Positions 1 through 7,999 of a stretch of 14,459 nucleotides of DNA are shown here, in pieces (within the stretch, counting starts at the first letter, position 1; each line of letters opens with the position of its first letter). Source of the DNA: Bryobacteraceae bacterium. GTDB lineage: Bacteria; Acidobacteriota; Terriglobia; Bryobacterales; Bryobacteraceae. Position numbers and translations under genes: made by a program. The stretch covers positions 1-14,459 of the forward strand of contig JARKOC010000480.1 of the NCBI GenBank assembly GCA_029975915.1. The letters are read 5' to 3'. The notes beneath the pieces were generated by a model. That model saw only the letters and a list, made by a program, of their open reading frames with translations, searched no databases and had not been told where the DNA came from.

Positions 1-742
1 GACGGAGAAACACGAGAGGGGCAAGGCGAAGGGCGCACTTGACGACAAAACCGCCCTGATAGTCATCAATGTCGCGTAGGAGGTGTGCAACCTCTTTCGG
101 ATCAGTAATCGCTGCGTGGTGTCTCTCCGCTGCACCTGGGAGTGCTCCGCGAAGATCGGCTGAGGGGTCACGTTCGGCGCGTCCTGTGGCGACGGCATAT
201 CGAAAAACCTGCCCGCATATAGTCCGGACCCTATGCGCCGTTTCCAGTGCCCCTCGGGATTCTATCCGCCGGAGAGCGTCAAGCAATTCAGGCGCCTTGA
301 TTTCATTTATCGGTCTTGCGCCAATCCAAGGAAACAAGTCCCTTTCCATCCGGCTCATAATCGTGACAGCATGACCAGGTGTCCAGGAAGATATGAATTT
401 GCCATGCCACTCCCGTGCTATCACTTCAAAGGTATTTTCGTCTCTTCCCCCCCCGGCCTGCTTCTTGGCCTTTCTCAGAGCACCGGGATCAATTCCCGCT
501 GCAATCTGCTCCCGTGCATCATCTCGTTTCTTTCTCGCGGACAAAAGGGACACTTCAGGATAAGTGCCGAGAGAAAGTGTTTTCGTTTTACCTTCGAAAC
601 GATATTTGAAACGCCACCATTTTCCTCCGCCGGGAGTGACCAGGAGATAAAGCCCTTTTCCATCAAAAAGGTGCTTCACCTTTTCACCTGGTTTCACGTT
701 GCGGACAGCTGAATCACTGAGTTCCTTGATTATCCGCGCCAT
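1..742 (-). CDS. P4-type tyrosine recombinase (integrase), partial, C-terminus outside window
   Basis: Site-specific recombinase expected to integrate and excise a genomic island. I translated 247 residues from the ATG at 742; the frame is open to the window edge. Residues about 5-90 match the DUF4102 arm-DNA-binding domain of P4/IntS-like integrases: DGKGLYLLVTPGGGKWW near 27-43, and LGTYPEVSLLSAR at 58-70. Residues about 104-200 are the core-binding SAM-like domain, with the typical RTICGQVFRYAVATGRAERDP stretch near 173-193. The last visible residues, APLVFLR, reach what should be the first catalytic arginine. The HxxR and tyrosine motifs of the catalytic domain are therefore outside the window, and intactness cannot be judged. 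The start is supported by AAAGGAG at 751-757, 8 bases upstream. The gene looks less GC-rich than the rest of the window, which fits mobile DNA. Confidence 0.92.
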   Translation of the reverse strand, partial: MARIIKELSDSAVRNVKPGEKVKHLFDGKGLYLLVTPGGGKWWRFKYRFEGKTKTLSLGTYPEVSLLSARKKRDDAREQIAAGIDPGALRKAKKQAGGGRDENTFEVIAREWHGKFISSWTPGHAVTIMSRMERDLFPWIGARPINEIKAPELLDALRRIESRGALETAHRVRTICGQVFRYAVATGRAERDPSADLRGALPGAAERHHAAITDPKEVAHLLRDIDDYQGGFVVKCALRLAPLVFLR

Positions 743-743
743 G

Positions 744-790
744 GGTGTAACTCCTTTCCTTGATGGTACTGTTACACCAACAGTTACACC
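744..790. repeat. GTTACACC repeats around the integrase leader
   Basis: Three exact copies of an 8-base motif. GTTACACC occurs at 771-778 and 783-790 as direct repeats 12 bases apart, and the inverted form GGTGTAAC lies at 744-751, next to the ribosome binding site. Integrases of this class carry an N-terminal arm-binding domain that recognises short repeats, and some repress their own gene through sites over the promoter. That these repeats are Int arm-type or operator sites is inferred from position and repetition. Confidence 0.55.
751..757 (-). promoter_or_regulatory. Ribosome binding site of the integrase gene
   Basis: AAAGGAG on the minus strand, 8 bases before the ATG at 742. It fixes the start of the integrase gene and lies between two copies of the GGTGTAAC-type repeat. 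Confidence 0.75.
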
Positions 791-809
791 TATTTTTTGT
801 GCATGTCAA
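781..809 (-). promoter_or_regulatory. Putative sigma-70 promoter of the integrase gene
   Basis: On the minus strand TTGACA (804-809) is a perfect -35 box. A 17-base spacer leads to TAACTG (781-786), a mediocre -10 box. The -10 box falls inside one of the GTTACACC repeats, so a protein bound there would block initiation. Assigned by eye; a second AT-rich stretch just upstream (TAGTATATT) could also serve as a promoter element. Confidence 0.45.
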
Positions 810-844
810 TATACTAGGATGGACATCACTAGACACCAGATAAA

Positions 845-873
845 GAAAAAGCCCTGATTTCTCAGGGCCTTTG
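845..873 (-). terminator. Rho-independent terminator upstream of the integrase gene
   Basis: A perfect 7-bp stem, GCCCTGA (851-857) and TCAGGGC (862-868), closes a 4-base loop. Read on the minus strand it is followed by TTTTTC, the classic intrinsic terminator form. Flanking A and T runs also allow weak termination on the plus strand. It would isolate the integrase promoter from transcription arriving from the antiporter side. Confidence 0.75.
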
Positions 874-1163
874 TACTTATCCGGACAGTGCCGGACCTTT
901 AAATGGTGGAGGGAACGCCGACCTACCGCAAAACAGTCTCAAAGCCCGCGCTCCTCGTAACTCCTTGATAATAAACGCCGAAGTCATCTTACACAACCAC
1001 TTCCCAACAACCCGACCAGAGAAACGATTTTCTCCCCTGATTTCCCGGCACCGGACGAGGGTGACGGGTTTGCAGTAAAACCGGATACCTGGCGTCGAGC
1101 AGCAACAACTTCGAATCCAGTTTTCGGACGCCGGTTCGGTTCCCAAAACGGAATCGAATTGAC
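874..1163. other. Gene-free stretch between the integrase control region and the antiporter fragment
   Basis: I see no convincing gene here. The open frames lack ribosome binding sites and recognisable motifs. At 904-914 the minus strand reads TTCCCTCCACCA, like the acceptor end and CCA of a tRNA, followed 30 bases later by the terminator. However, the T-loop sequence expected just before it is missing, so no tRNA can be folded. It could be a decayed attachment site or chance. Confidence 0.5.
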
Positions 1164-1733
1164 CTATGCCTGCCCGCCAAAAACCGTGCTGATCAGGTAG
1201 GCCGTATAGCCCACGTAACAGACCAACAGCACCGCGCCCTCGATGCGGTTGATACGTCCTGGTCCCCGGAATCCATAGCCGATCACGAATAGCGACAGGG
1301 TCAGTGCGGCCATCACCAGCATGTCCCGGTTGAAGACTTCCGGCCCAACGGCCAGCGGGTGAATCGTACCGGCGATCCCCACCACCGCCAGGGTGTTGAA
1401 CAGGTTGGAGCCGAGAATATTACCGAGAGCGATATCGTGTTCGCCTTTCCTGGCTGCAATGATTGATGAAGCCAGTTCCGGCAACGAGGTGCCGACCGCG
1501 ACCACGGTCAGGCCGATGATCAGATCGCTGACTCCGAATCCATGGGCGATCTCCACCGCGCCCCAGACCAGTACACGGGAGCTGACAATTAAAAGCGCCA
1601 GCCCCACCACCAACCAGAAGACCGCACGGCGGATGGGCATGGCGCGAACGTCCAGTTCCTGCTCCATCTCGTTTCCCAGCGCATCCTCTTTCTTCCGCAG
1701 CCCCTGCCAGATGGAGATGGCTACGATCTGTTG
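1164..1733 (-). pseudogene. Sodium/calcium antiporter (CaCA family, YrbG-like), 5'-truncated
   Basis: Family members are inner-membrane cation exchangers of about 320 residues built from two homologous five-helix halves. Only the second half is here. The key alpha-repeat motif GTSLPELASS is followed by GNILGSNLFNTLAVVG, with about five hydrophobic segments to the stop. The first ATG is at 1667 (167 residues). Family-like sequence, including a loop with IWQGLRKKEDALG, continues in frame upstream of it to about 1733, and a TGA at 1767-1769 closes the frame. The N-terminal half with the first alpha repeat is absent from the adjacent sequence. Ion exchange needs both halves, so this is probably a non-functional remnant. 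The exact breakpoint is my estimate. Confidence 0.8.
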
Positions 1734-1761
1734 TGCAAGGTCATTTCGCCTACTTTGGTGT

Positions 1762-1776
1762 GCCCGTCAGTCGGGC
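1762..1776. other. Short hairpin between lpxR and the antiporter fragment
   Basis: GCCCG (1762-1766) and CGGGC (1772-1776) form a 5-bp stem with a 5-base loop. No T-tract follows on either strand; on the minus strand a TTTTT run precedes the hairpin. It is therefore not a standard terminator. It lies at the antiporter breakpoint and may be a remnant of the joining event. The rest of the ~100 bases up to lpxR shows nothing else. Confidence 0.3.
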
Positions 1777-1838
1777 TTCAAAAAGACCAGGCAGGATAGC
1801 GAAGTAACCAACTGATCCATTACTCGTAACGCGCACTA

Positions 1839-2885
1839 TCAAAGTTGTAGTGAAAGGCTGAGCACCCCGAAATCATCGCGGCGGTCGCCCTGGCCTTTGA
1901 ACTCCCGTGTCCTGAGCACATGGGTATAACCCAAACGCAGGTTCCGCCAGGTAATAGCGATACCGAACTGGAGGTCTCCCACCAGCGGTTCTTTGTCTAC
2001 GTTGCGGCTGTCGCGAAAGGTGTTGCCGTCAAGAAAGATGTTGCGGGCGACGGCCCGGCCCTCAATGCCTGCAAACAGATACCAGCCGAAACCGTGCCGA
2101 GGAATAAAAAAGCCTGAGCCCGGCACGCTGGGCTGGATTCGGGGAGGGCCATAGTCGAGCGGCAGGTTTTTGCCGTAGCGCAGCATTAAGCCGGCATTGG
2201 CGTAGGTGAATATGTTGCCCAGGGCGCCACCCGCATGCGGAGTCAGGTCGAAGGGAATGCCCAGCAGTGATTCCGCAACCAAACTACGCCAACTGCGGCT
2301 ATAGGCCAGGATGAACCCTGGCTCGTTCTTGAGTTGGGTGTCCCAGCCTCGCGGTTCATCCGCGTTCACGAATGAATGAACGCGCTTCTGGGTCTGTTCA
2401 GCAAGCGAGGCGGGGCCTACCATGCCCACGGTCAATTCGAGTTGATCAAGACGTTGCCCGGTTTCGGCGATTAAGCCAACGGAACCATAGAGCCAGCCGC
2501 CATAAGGGCGGTCATCGAGCGGGGGGTCCCGCAAAGTGATGTCCTCCGGAGTATACATGTTCTGGCCGACCGCGTAGCTCGCCCGCACGGCTTTGCCGAC
2601 AGGGAACAAAGGGAACTTGTCGGCCAGGCGCAACACCCACTCCGGAGTTTTGTCTTCGGCAGACAACCAGGATACACGCACCCCGTTGGTGTAATTCCGG
2701 TCGGTATTGTAGAACAGGTCGTTTTCCAGGACCAGGCTGAGGATGCCCTTCTCCGCCTTCTCGGCGGCGAAGGCCGCCGTGGGCGCGAGCAAAAGCATGC
2801 CGATCAGGATGGCGGCGATTCTCCTTCCCGGGTGGATCACTCCGGGATTTATGGTGAGCATCGGGGCTGCCGTCATTCTGCTCAT
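1839..2885 (-). CDS. lpxR: LpxR-family lipid A 3'-O-deacylase, outer-membrane beta-barrel
   Basis: Predicted 348-residue outer-membrane enzyme (DUF2219/LpxR family) that removes the 3'-linked acyloxyacyl chain of lipid A. It has a signal peptide: RR at 21-22, a hydrophobic core at about 23-35 and a probable cut after AFA (38-40). The family signature is clear: END at 54-56, then TDRNYTNG at 61-68, in the first strand region that carries active-site residues in Salmonella LpxR. Also present are DDRPYGGW (124-131), His170 in the region of the known catalytic histidine, and GWDTQLKNEPG (180-190). Later segments alternate like barrel strands and end in LSLSLQL, a typical barrel C-terminus. The same frame stays open far upstream inside the permease genes, but the real start is the ATG at 2885, overlapping the permease stop as ATGA; ATGs at residues 4 and 9 are alternatives. 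No good ribosome site is visible, so translation is probably coupled. Confidence 0.87.
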   Translation of the reverse strand: MSRMTAAPMLTINPGVIHPGRRIAAILIGMLLLAPTAAFAAEKAEKGILSLVLENDLFYNTDRNYTNGVRVSWLSAEDKTPEWVLRLADKFPLFPVGKAVRASYAVGQNMYTPEDITLRDPPLDDRPYGGWLYGSVGLIAETGQRLDQLELTVGMVGPASLAEQTQKRVHSFVNADEPRGWDTQLKNEPGFILAYSRSWRSLVAESLLGIPFDLTPHAGGALGNIFTYANAGLMLRYGKNLPLDYGPPRIQPSVPGSGFFIPRHGFGWYLFAGIEGRAVARNIFLDGNTFRDSRNVDKEPLVGDLQFGIAITWRNLRLGYTHVLRTREFKGQGDRRDDFGVLSLSLQL

Positions 2886-4003
2886 CCCATGGTCTCGATG
2901 GTTTTCCGAAATCGCGCAAGCGCGAAACCAAACAATGCCGTTCCGATCAGGGCCAGGCTGACGAACTGCGGCCAGACCGCCGTGAGGCCAGCGCCCCGGT
3001 ACAGGATCGACTGAGCCAACATCACAAAATGCGTGTTGGGCGCGGCGAGCATGATGTACTGGACGGCCTCCGGCATGCTCTCGCGCGGCGTCGAAGCGCC
3101 GGAGAGCATTTGTAGCGGAAGCAGCACCAGCAACAGCAACAAGGCGAACTGCGGCATGGAGCGGGCGACGGTGCCGAGGAAAATGCCCATCGAGGTGGTC
3201 GCGAACAGATGCAGCGCCGTGCCGGCCAGGAACAGCGCGAGCGAGCCCTGGATCGGTACGGAAAGCCAGCCCTGCACGACGACGGTGAGTGCCGTGGCAG
3301 TGGCGGCAAGGACGATCAGCCCCATCGCCCACACCTTGCTCGTCATGATCTCGAATGGCGTGACCGGCATGACCAGCAAATGCTCGACCGTGCCGTGCTC
3401 GCGCTCGCGGATCAGCGCCGCGCCGGTTAGCACGATGGAGAGCATGGTCACGTTGTTGATGACCTGCATGACGGCGCCAAACCATGACTTGTTGAGCTGG
3501 GGATTGAAGCGCGCGCGCAGCACCAAATCGACCGGCAGAGCTGGCACCTCGCGATAACGCTGCACGAAAGCGCGCACCTCGTCGCTCACGATGGTCTGGA
3601 TATATCCACTGCCGGTGAACGCCTGGCTCATCCGTGTGGCGTCCACATTGAGCTGAATCGTGGGTTGGCGCCCGGCGAGCAGATCGCGCTGGAAGTTCAG
3701 CGGAATATCCAGGGCGAAGGTGGCCAGGCCGGCATCCATGCGGGCATCCATCTCCGCGTGGTCGATGATTTCGGGGGTCACGAAATAAGGCGGGTAAAAG
3801 GCGCTGACGATGCGCCACGACAGCGGTGAGCGATCCTCGTTGACGACCGCGATCGGCGCCTTGTTGAGGGTCTCCGGCATGGCCGTTGCCGCCGTGTAGA
3901 CCGAAATGGTGAAGGCATAGACGATCAGCACCAGCATGATCGGGTCGCGCATCAGGCTGCGCAACTCCTTGATTCCGAGATGAAGGATGTTGGCCGGGCG
4001 CAT
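2882..4003 (-). CDS. yhhJ: ABC-2 type permease subunit (YhhJ-like)
   Basis: 373-residue inner-membrane subunit of an ABC exporter. One N-terminal transmembrane helix (about 20-42) is followed by a large periplasmic domain (about 45-180) and a C-terminal block of about five helices (180-200, 222-247, 255-280, 285-303, 345-362). The loop EREHGTVEHLLVMPVTPFEI (about 200-219) is the conserved cytoplasmic segment of ABC-2 permeases of the YhhJ/YbhR/YbhS kind. The start ATG at 4003 lies 3 bases after the stop of the fused ATPase gene, with AGGAG inside that gene's end as ribosome site. It is expected to pair with the permease half of the RbbA-like protein. The substrate is unknown. The stop overlaps the lpxR start by 4 bases. 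Confidence 0.88.
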   Translation of the reverse strand: MRPANILHLGIKELRSLMRDPIMLVLIVYAFTISVYTAATAMPETLNKAPIAVVNEDRSPLSWRIVSAFYPPYFVTPEIIDHAEMDARMDAGLATFALDIPLNFQRDLLAGRQPTIQLNVDATRMSQAFTGSGYIQTIVSDEVRAFVQRYREVPALPVDLVLRARFNPQLNKSWFGAVMQVINNVTMLSIVLTGAALIREREHGTVEHLLVMPVTPFEIMTSKVWAMGLIVLAATATALTVVVQGWLSVPIQGSLALFLAGTALHLFATTSMGIFLGTVARSMPQFALLLLLVLLPLQMLSGASTPRESMPEAVQYIMLAAPNTHFVMLAQSILYRGAGLTAVWPQFVSLALIGTALFGFALARFRKTIETMG

Positions 4004-4006
4004 GGA

Positions 4007-6799
4007 CTATCGCTCCTGCTTCTTGAGCAGCGCGGCGGCGAGCGCGATCAGGATCGGCACGGCCAGCGCCAGCGGGACGAAGGCCGCCTGCAGATCGGAG
4101 AAGTCGAGCGCCTTCGAGAAGGTGCCGCGTGCAATGGTAAGGAAATGGGCGGTCGGGTAGATCTGGCCGATCAGCCGGCCCGCTCCTTCCAGCGATGAGA
4201 CTGGATCGATCATGCCGGAGAAGTTGACCGCCGGCAGGATGGTGAGTACCGCCGTGCCGAAGATCGCCGCGATCTGGCTGCGCATGAAGGTGGAAATCAG
4301 CAGCCCCACGGCCGTGGCGGCGCCGACATAGAGCAACGCACCCGCCGCCAGGGTCAGGAAGCTGCCCTTCAGCGGCACGCCGAAGACGGTCACAGCGAGC
4401 AGGGTGAGCAACAGAAAGCTCAGGAAGGACAGCACTATATAGGGTAACTGCTTGCCGAGCAGGAACTCGAGCCGCGTGGTGGGCGTGACGTAGAAGTTGG
4501 TGATCGAGCCGAGCTCCTTCTCGCGCACCACGCTGAGCGCCGCGAGCATGGAGGGGATCAGCATGAGCAGCAGCGGGATCACCGCCGGCACCATCGCCAC
4601 CAGGCTCTTGACATCCGGGTTGTAGCGGAACCGGGTCTCGATATTCACGAGCCCCGCCAAAGCCTCGCCGTGCCCAGCCTCGCGCGCCTTGGTCGCCAGC
4701 CAATGGGCATGAATCCCCTGCACATAGCCGCGGATGGTCTCTCCCCGTGTCGGCATGGCGCCGTCGATCCAGGCGCCGATCTCGACCCGCCGGCCCCGTG
4801 CGATGTCGCGCGCGAAGCCCGGCGGGATCTCGATCGCCAGACTGATGTCGCCTTCGCGCATTCGCCGGTCGAGATCAGCATAACCGGTAATCGGAGCCCG
4901 CTCGATGAAGTACCGGGAGCCGGCGAGGTTGAGCGTATAATCGCGGCTGACGGTGGTCTGGTCGCGATCCAGCACCGCGAAGGTGAGATTCTCCACATCG
5001 AGGCTGATCCCATAGCCCATCACGAACATCAGGATGACGCTGCCGAGCAGGGCCAACGTCAACCGGATGGGATCACGGCGCAGCTCCAGCCCTTCGCGCC
5101 GGGCATAGCTGATCATGCGCCGGGGGTCGAATCGGCGCCGCCAGCCCTGTGGTTCGACATGACTTGGCGAGGCCTCGACTGAATCGAGCGAAGTGCTTGC
5201 GTCCGGTTGGCGTGCCTCGCCAGCGCTCTGCGCTTCGGCATCCTTCAGATAGGTGATAAAAGCCTCTTCCAGGCTGTTCTCGCCATGTTTGCTTGCCAGG
5301 GTGGCAGGCGCGTCAGTCACCAGTACCCGACCTGCATGCATCAGCGAAATGCGGTCGCAGCGTTCGGCCTCGTTCATGAAGTGGGTGGAGATAAAGATGG
5401 TCACCCCGTCGCGGCGCGAGAGCTCGACCAGCATGCGCCAGAAGGTGTCGCGCGCCACCGGGTCGACACCTGAGGTGGGCTCGTCGAGAATCAGCATTTC
5501 GGGCTTATGGATCATGGCGACTGCCAGCGACAGGCGCTGGCGGTGGCCGAGGGGCAGCCGGCCCGGCAAGCTGTCAATCACTGTGGTCAGATCGAAGCGT
5601 TCAACCATTTCGTCCACGCGCCCTGAAATCTCGGCAGCGGGCACGTGGAACAGCCGGGCATGCAGCGTCAGGTTCTGTCGCACCGTCAGTTCGGTATAGA
5701 GTGAGAAGAACTGCGACATGTAGCCGACGCGGCGGCGGGTCGCGAGGTCGTGCGGGTCCACCTCGTGTCCGAACAGCCAGGCCCGGCCTTCGCTCGGCGG
5801 CAGGAGACCGGTCAGCATCTTCATCGTCGTGGTCTTGCCGCAGCCGTTGGAGCCGAGAAAACCGAAGATCTCACCCCGTGGGACACGCAGGTTCACATGA
5901 TCGACCGCGGTGAACTCGCCGAAGCGCATGGTCAGATCCCGGGCCTCGATCGCGGTATCGCCATCGTCTTCCGGCCGCGGCGGAATCTCGACCGCCCGAT
6001 AATCCCGGCGCTTGTCTTCCGGCAGCAGCCGGATGAAGGCCGCCTCCAGCGAAGCCGCCCCCGTGCTTTGCAGCAGGCCTTCGGGCGTGTCGCTGGCCAG
6101 CACCCGCCCACCGTCCATCGCCGCCAGCCAGTCGAAGCGGGCCGCCTCCTCCATATAGGCCGTGGCCACCAGCACGCTCATGCCGGGCCGGGAACGACGG
6201 ATGCCGGCGATCAACTCCCAGAACTGGCGGCGCGAGAGGGGATCGACGCCGGTGGTCGGCTCGTCGAGGATGAGCAGATCCGGATCGTGGATCAGTGCAC
6301 AGCAGAGGCCGAGTTTCTGTTTCATGCCGCCGGAGAGCTTGCCCGCCGGGCGAGCGAGAAACGGCCTGAGCCCGGTGGCCTTGGTCAGGGCCTCGATGCG
6401 GCGCGTCCGTTCGCTACGATCCTGCCCGAACAGCCGTCCGAAGAAGTCGAGGTTTTCGGCCACCGAGAGCGTCGGATAGAGGTTTCCTCCCAGACCCTGG
6501 GGCATATAGGCGATACGCGGGCCGAGTGCGCGCCGATGGCGCGCATCGGCCATATCGCCGCCGAGCACCTCAACCTGCCCCGTCTGGACCGCGCGGGCGC
6601 CCGCGATCAGCGCCAGCAGGCTCGACTTGCCGACCCCGTCCGGGCCGATCAGCCCGGCCATGCAGGCCGCAGGGAAATCGAAGCTGACCTCGTCGAGCGC
6701 ACGCACCTTGCCGTAGCGCAGGGACACATCCCGCAGGCGGGCAACCGGTGCGGCAGCACTCACGCCATCCTCGATCTGTGCATGTATGTCCCGGCTCAT
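4007..6799 (-). CDS. rbbA: Fused double-ATPase/permease ABC exporter protein (RbbA/YhiH-like)
   Basis: 930 residues in three parts. ATPase domain 1: Walker [10 protein letters not shown] at 52-60, signature LSGGM at 155-159, Walker B LLILDE at 175-180. ATPase domain 2: Walker [10 protein letters not shown] at 316-324, Walker B LILDE at 436-440, H-loop histidine 473. C-terminal ABC-2 permease: from about 560, with a helix near 578-596, a periplasmic domain, then about five helices after residue 715. The architecture matches RbbA, first described as a ribosome-bound ATPase in E. coli but encoded with a HlyD-like protein and a permease as an exporter. The two ATPase sites are unequal. Domain 1 has alanine (214) where the H-loop histidine belongs, and domain 2 has LPLGH (about 415-419) in place of LSGGQ. 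The start ATG overlaps the upstream gene's stop by 4 bases. Confidence 0.9.
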   Translation of the reverse strand: MSRDIHAQIEDGVSAAAPVARLRDVSLRYGKVRALDEVSFDFPAACMAGLIGPDGVGKSSLLALIAGARAVQTGQVEVLGGDMADARHRRALGPRIAYMPQGLGGNLYPTLSVAENLDFFGRLFGQDRSERTRRIEALTKATGLRPFLARPAGKLSGGMKQKLGLCCALIHDPDLLILDEPTTGVDPLSRRQFWELIAGIRRSRPGMSVLVATAYMEEAARFDWLAAMDGGRVLASDTPEGLLQSTGAASLEAAFIRLLPEDKRRDYRAVEIPPRPEDDGDTAIEARDLTMRFGEFTAVDHVNLRVPRGEIFGFLGSNGCGKTTTMKMLTGLLPPSEGRAWLFGHEVDPHDLATRRRVGYMSQFFSLYTELTVRQNLTLHARLFHVPAAEISGRVDEMVERFDLTTVIDSLPGRLPLGHRQRLSLAVAMIHKPEMLILDEPTSGVDPVARDTFWRMLVELSRRDGVTIFISTHFMNEAERCDRISLMHAGRVLVTDAPATLASKHGENSLEEAFITYLKDAEAQSAGEARQPDASTSLDSVEASPSHVEPQGWRRRFDPRRMISYARREGLELRRDPIRLTLALLGSVILMFVMGYGISLDVENLTFAVLDRDQTTVSRDYTLNLAGSRYFIERAPITGYADLDRRMREGDISLAIEIPPGFARDIARGRRVEIGAWIDGAMPTRGETIRGYVQGIHAHWLATKAREAGHGEALAGLVNIETRFRYNPDVKSLVAMVPAVIPLLLMLIPSMLAALSVVREKELGSITNFYVTPTTRLEFLLGKQLPYIVLSFLSFLLLTLLAVTVFGVPLKGSFLTLAAGALLYVGAATAVGLLISTFMRSQIAAIFGTAVLTILPAVNFSGMIDPVSSLEGAGRLIGQIYPTAHFLTIARGTFSKALDFSDLQAAFVPLALAVPILIALAAALLKKQER

Positions 6800-7869
6800 T
6801 GCGGCAGCCTCGTCTGCAGTTCAGGCGGCCAATCCACCCGTGGGTCGAGCCGCACATAGGCCATGCCCGGCAGGCCGGTCTTGACCTGGAGGAGGTGCTC
6901 TCTGAGCAGATCCGGGGCGATCCGCGCCTTGACCCGGAACATCAGCTTCAGGCGTTCTTCCGTTGTTTCCACCGTTTTCGGGGTGAACTGGGCCTCGTCG
7001 GCGACGAACGAGATCTCGGCCGGGATGACGTATTGCGGGGCGGCATCGAGCACAAGACGCGCTTCGGTACCCAGTGCGATCCGTCCGGCCGCCTTCGTCG
7101 GCAGGAAGAAGGTCATGTAGACATCGGTGAGGTCGATCATGTTCAGGACAGTGCCACCGGAGGCCAGCACCTCGCCGGGCTGGGCCACCCGGTATTGCAC
7201 CCGTCCCTTCTGCGGCGCCTTCAGCACGCTGTCATCAAGGTCAGCCTGGATTCGCTCAAGCATCGCCCGGGTCGCCTCCACATCGGCTTGCGCGCCAAGC
7301 ACCTGCGATCTGGCCGTGGCAATGGCCGCGGCCGCCCTTGCGACATCAGCCTCGGCAGCGCGCAACATAGCTTCGGCGCTGAGAAAAGCGGCTCGATCGT
7401 CGTCGAATTTCTGCTGGGAAACGGCTTTGTCGGCGACCAGCGATCGCGACCGCTCAAGCCGTATCCGTGCCACCTCGGCCTCGGCCACGCGTTGCGAGAC
7501 CACTGCCTGCGCTGCCGTTTTCTCGCTTTGGCGCTGCACGACCTGGCTGTTGGCGATCCGCACCGAGTTCTCAGCCTGGCGCAAGCGGGCCAGCCCTTCT
7601 CTCAGCTGAGCTTCCAATACGGCGGTGTCCATCTTCGCCAGAACTTGTCCGGCCGTGATGAAATCGCCTTCGTCCACCAGGATATCCTTGAGCCGCCCCG
7701 CCGTCTTGGCGGCTATGTCAATCTCCACCGCTTCAATGCGGCCGTTGCCGCTGGTGAAGCCGTCGGGAAGACCCTTTTTCTGCAAGGATTGCCAAGCAAA
7801 GAGTGCGGCCCCGATAACAAGCACCCCTATGGCGATGGCCAGCAACCGTCCTTTATTAAGCTTCGACAT
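6796..7869 (-). CDS. yhiI: HlyD-family membrane fusion protein (YhiI-like) of the ABC exporter
   Basis: 357-residue periplasmic adaptor that should link the RbbA/YhhJ-like pump to an outer-membrane channel or deliver substrate across the periplasm. A transmembrane anchor at about 9-26 is followed by a first lipoyl-like half (about 43-82, with [17 protein letters not shown]), a long alanine-, glutamate- and arginine-rich coiled coil (about 83-225), and the second lipoyl half with [21 protein letters not shown] split around it. Beta-barrel segments then run to the C-terminus. I chose the ATG at 7869 because GGAGGT lies just upstream. An in-frame ATG at 7914 would add 15 residues that fall in the hsdS remnant and have no ribosome site. 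No outer-membrane channel gene is in the window; pumps of this kind often use a shared TolC. Confidence 0.88.
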   Translation of the reverse strand: MSKLNKGRLLAIAIGVLVIGAALFAWQSLQKKGLPDGFTSGNGRIEAVEIDIAAKTAGRLKDILVDEGDFITAGQVLAKMDTAVLEAQLREGLARLRQAENSVRIANSQVVQRQSEKTAAQAVVSQRVAEAEVARIRLERSRSLVADKAVSQQKFDDDRAAFLSAEAMLRAAEADVARAAAAIATARSQVLGAQADVEATRAMLERIQADLDDSVLKAPQKGRVQYRVAQPGEVLASGGTVLNMIDLTDVYMTFFLPTKAAGRIALGTEARLVLDAAPQYVIPAEISFVADEAQFTPKTVETTEERLKLMFRVKARIAPDLLREHLLQVKTGLPGMAYVRLDPRVDWPPELQTRLPQ

Positions 7870-7999
7870 TTTTTGACCTCCGCTTTGCCCCGTTCCCAGA
7901 GAACAGGCGGCCATTCCGGAACAGATTCCAGTGAGCCGAAATATCTCCTAAAAACGGCTGCCCGGAATCCTTGTATTCTGGATAAGGGGCCAGCTTCAT
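7856..7999 (-). pseudogene. hsdS: Type I restriction specificity subunit HsdS, N-terminal remnant
   Basis: 47-codon frame starting at ATG 7999, with GGGGAGG upstream and a 1-base TGATG overlap with the preceding small gene. Residues 1-34 are typical of the HsdS N-terminus: MKLAPYPEYKDSG, then FLGDI, HW and RNGRLF. This same pattern recurs before the second recognition domain of the other hsdS here (SGVEWIGDIPEHW). After about residue 35 similarity stops, and the frame ends at TAA 7856, inside the fusion-protein gene. Both target-recognition domains are missing; intact HsdS has about 400-450 residues. The remnant marks the join between the restriction cassette and the exporter operon, at about 7895. 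Confidence 0.8.
7876..7881 (-). promoter_or_regulatory. Ribosome binding site of the fusion-protein gene
   Basis: GGAGGT on the minus strand, 6 bases before the ATG at 7869. It decides the start of the exporter operon's first gene. It sits within about 20 bases of the point where the hsdS remnant loses family similarity, so it is almost the only native upstream signal left. Confidence 0.8.

Noticed and set aside
904..965. tRNA gene on the minus strand ending CCA at 904
   Set aside because: No TTCGA-type T-loop lies at the right distance, and the 5' side pairs for only about four acceptor bases. No cloverleaf can be drawn.
877..1180. Open frames of 89 and 63 codons downstream of the antiporter fragment
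   Set aside because: No ribosome site, no recognisable motif, and composition like a random translation. One also overlaps the antiporter end.
1733..1838. Insertion-sequence end at the antiporter breakpoint
   Set aside because: There is a short hairpin, but no transposase, no matching inverted end near 7895 and no clear target duplication.
2886..4703. N-terminal extension of the lpxR frame by about 600 codons
   Set aside because: The frame is open by chance through the permease and rbbA genes. The signal peptide and ATGA junction place the real start at 2885.
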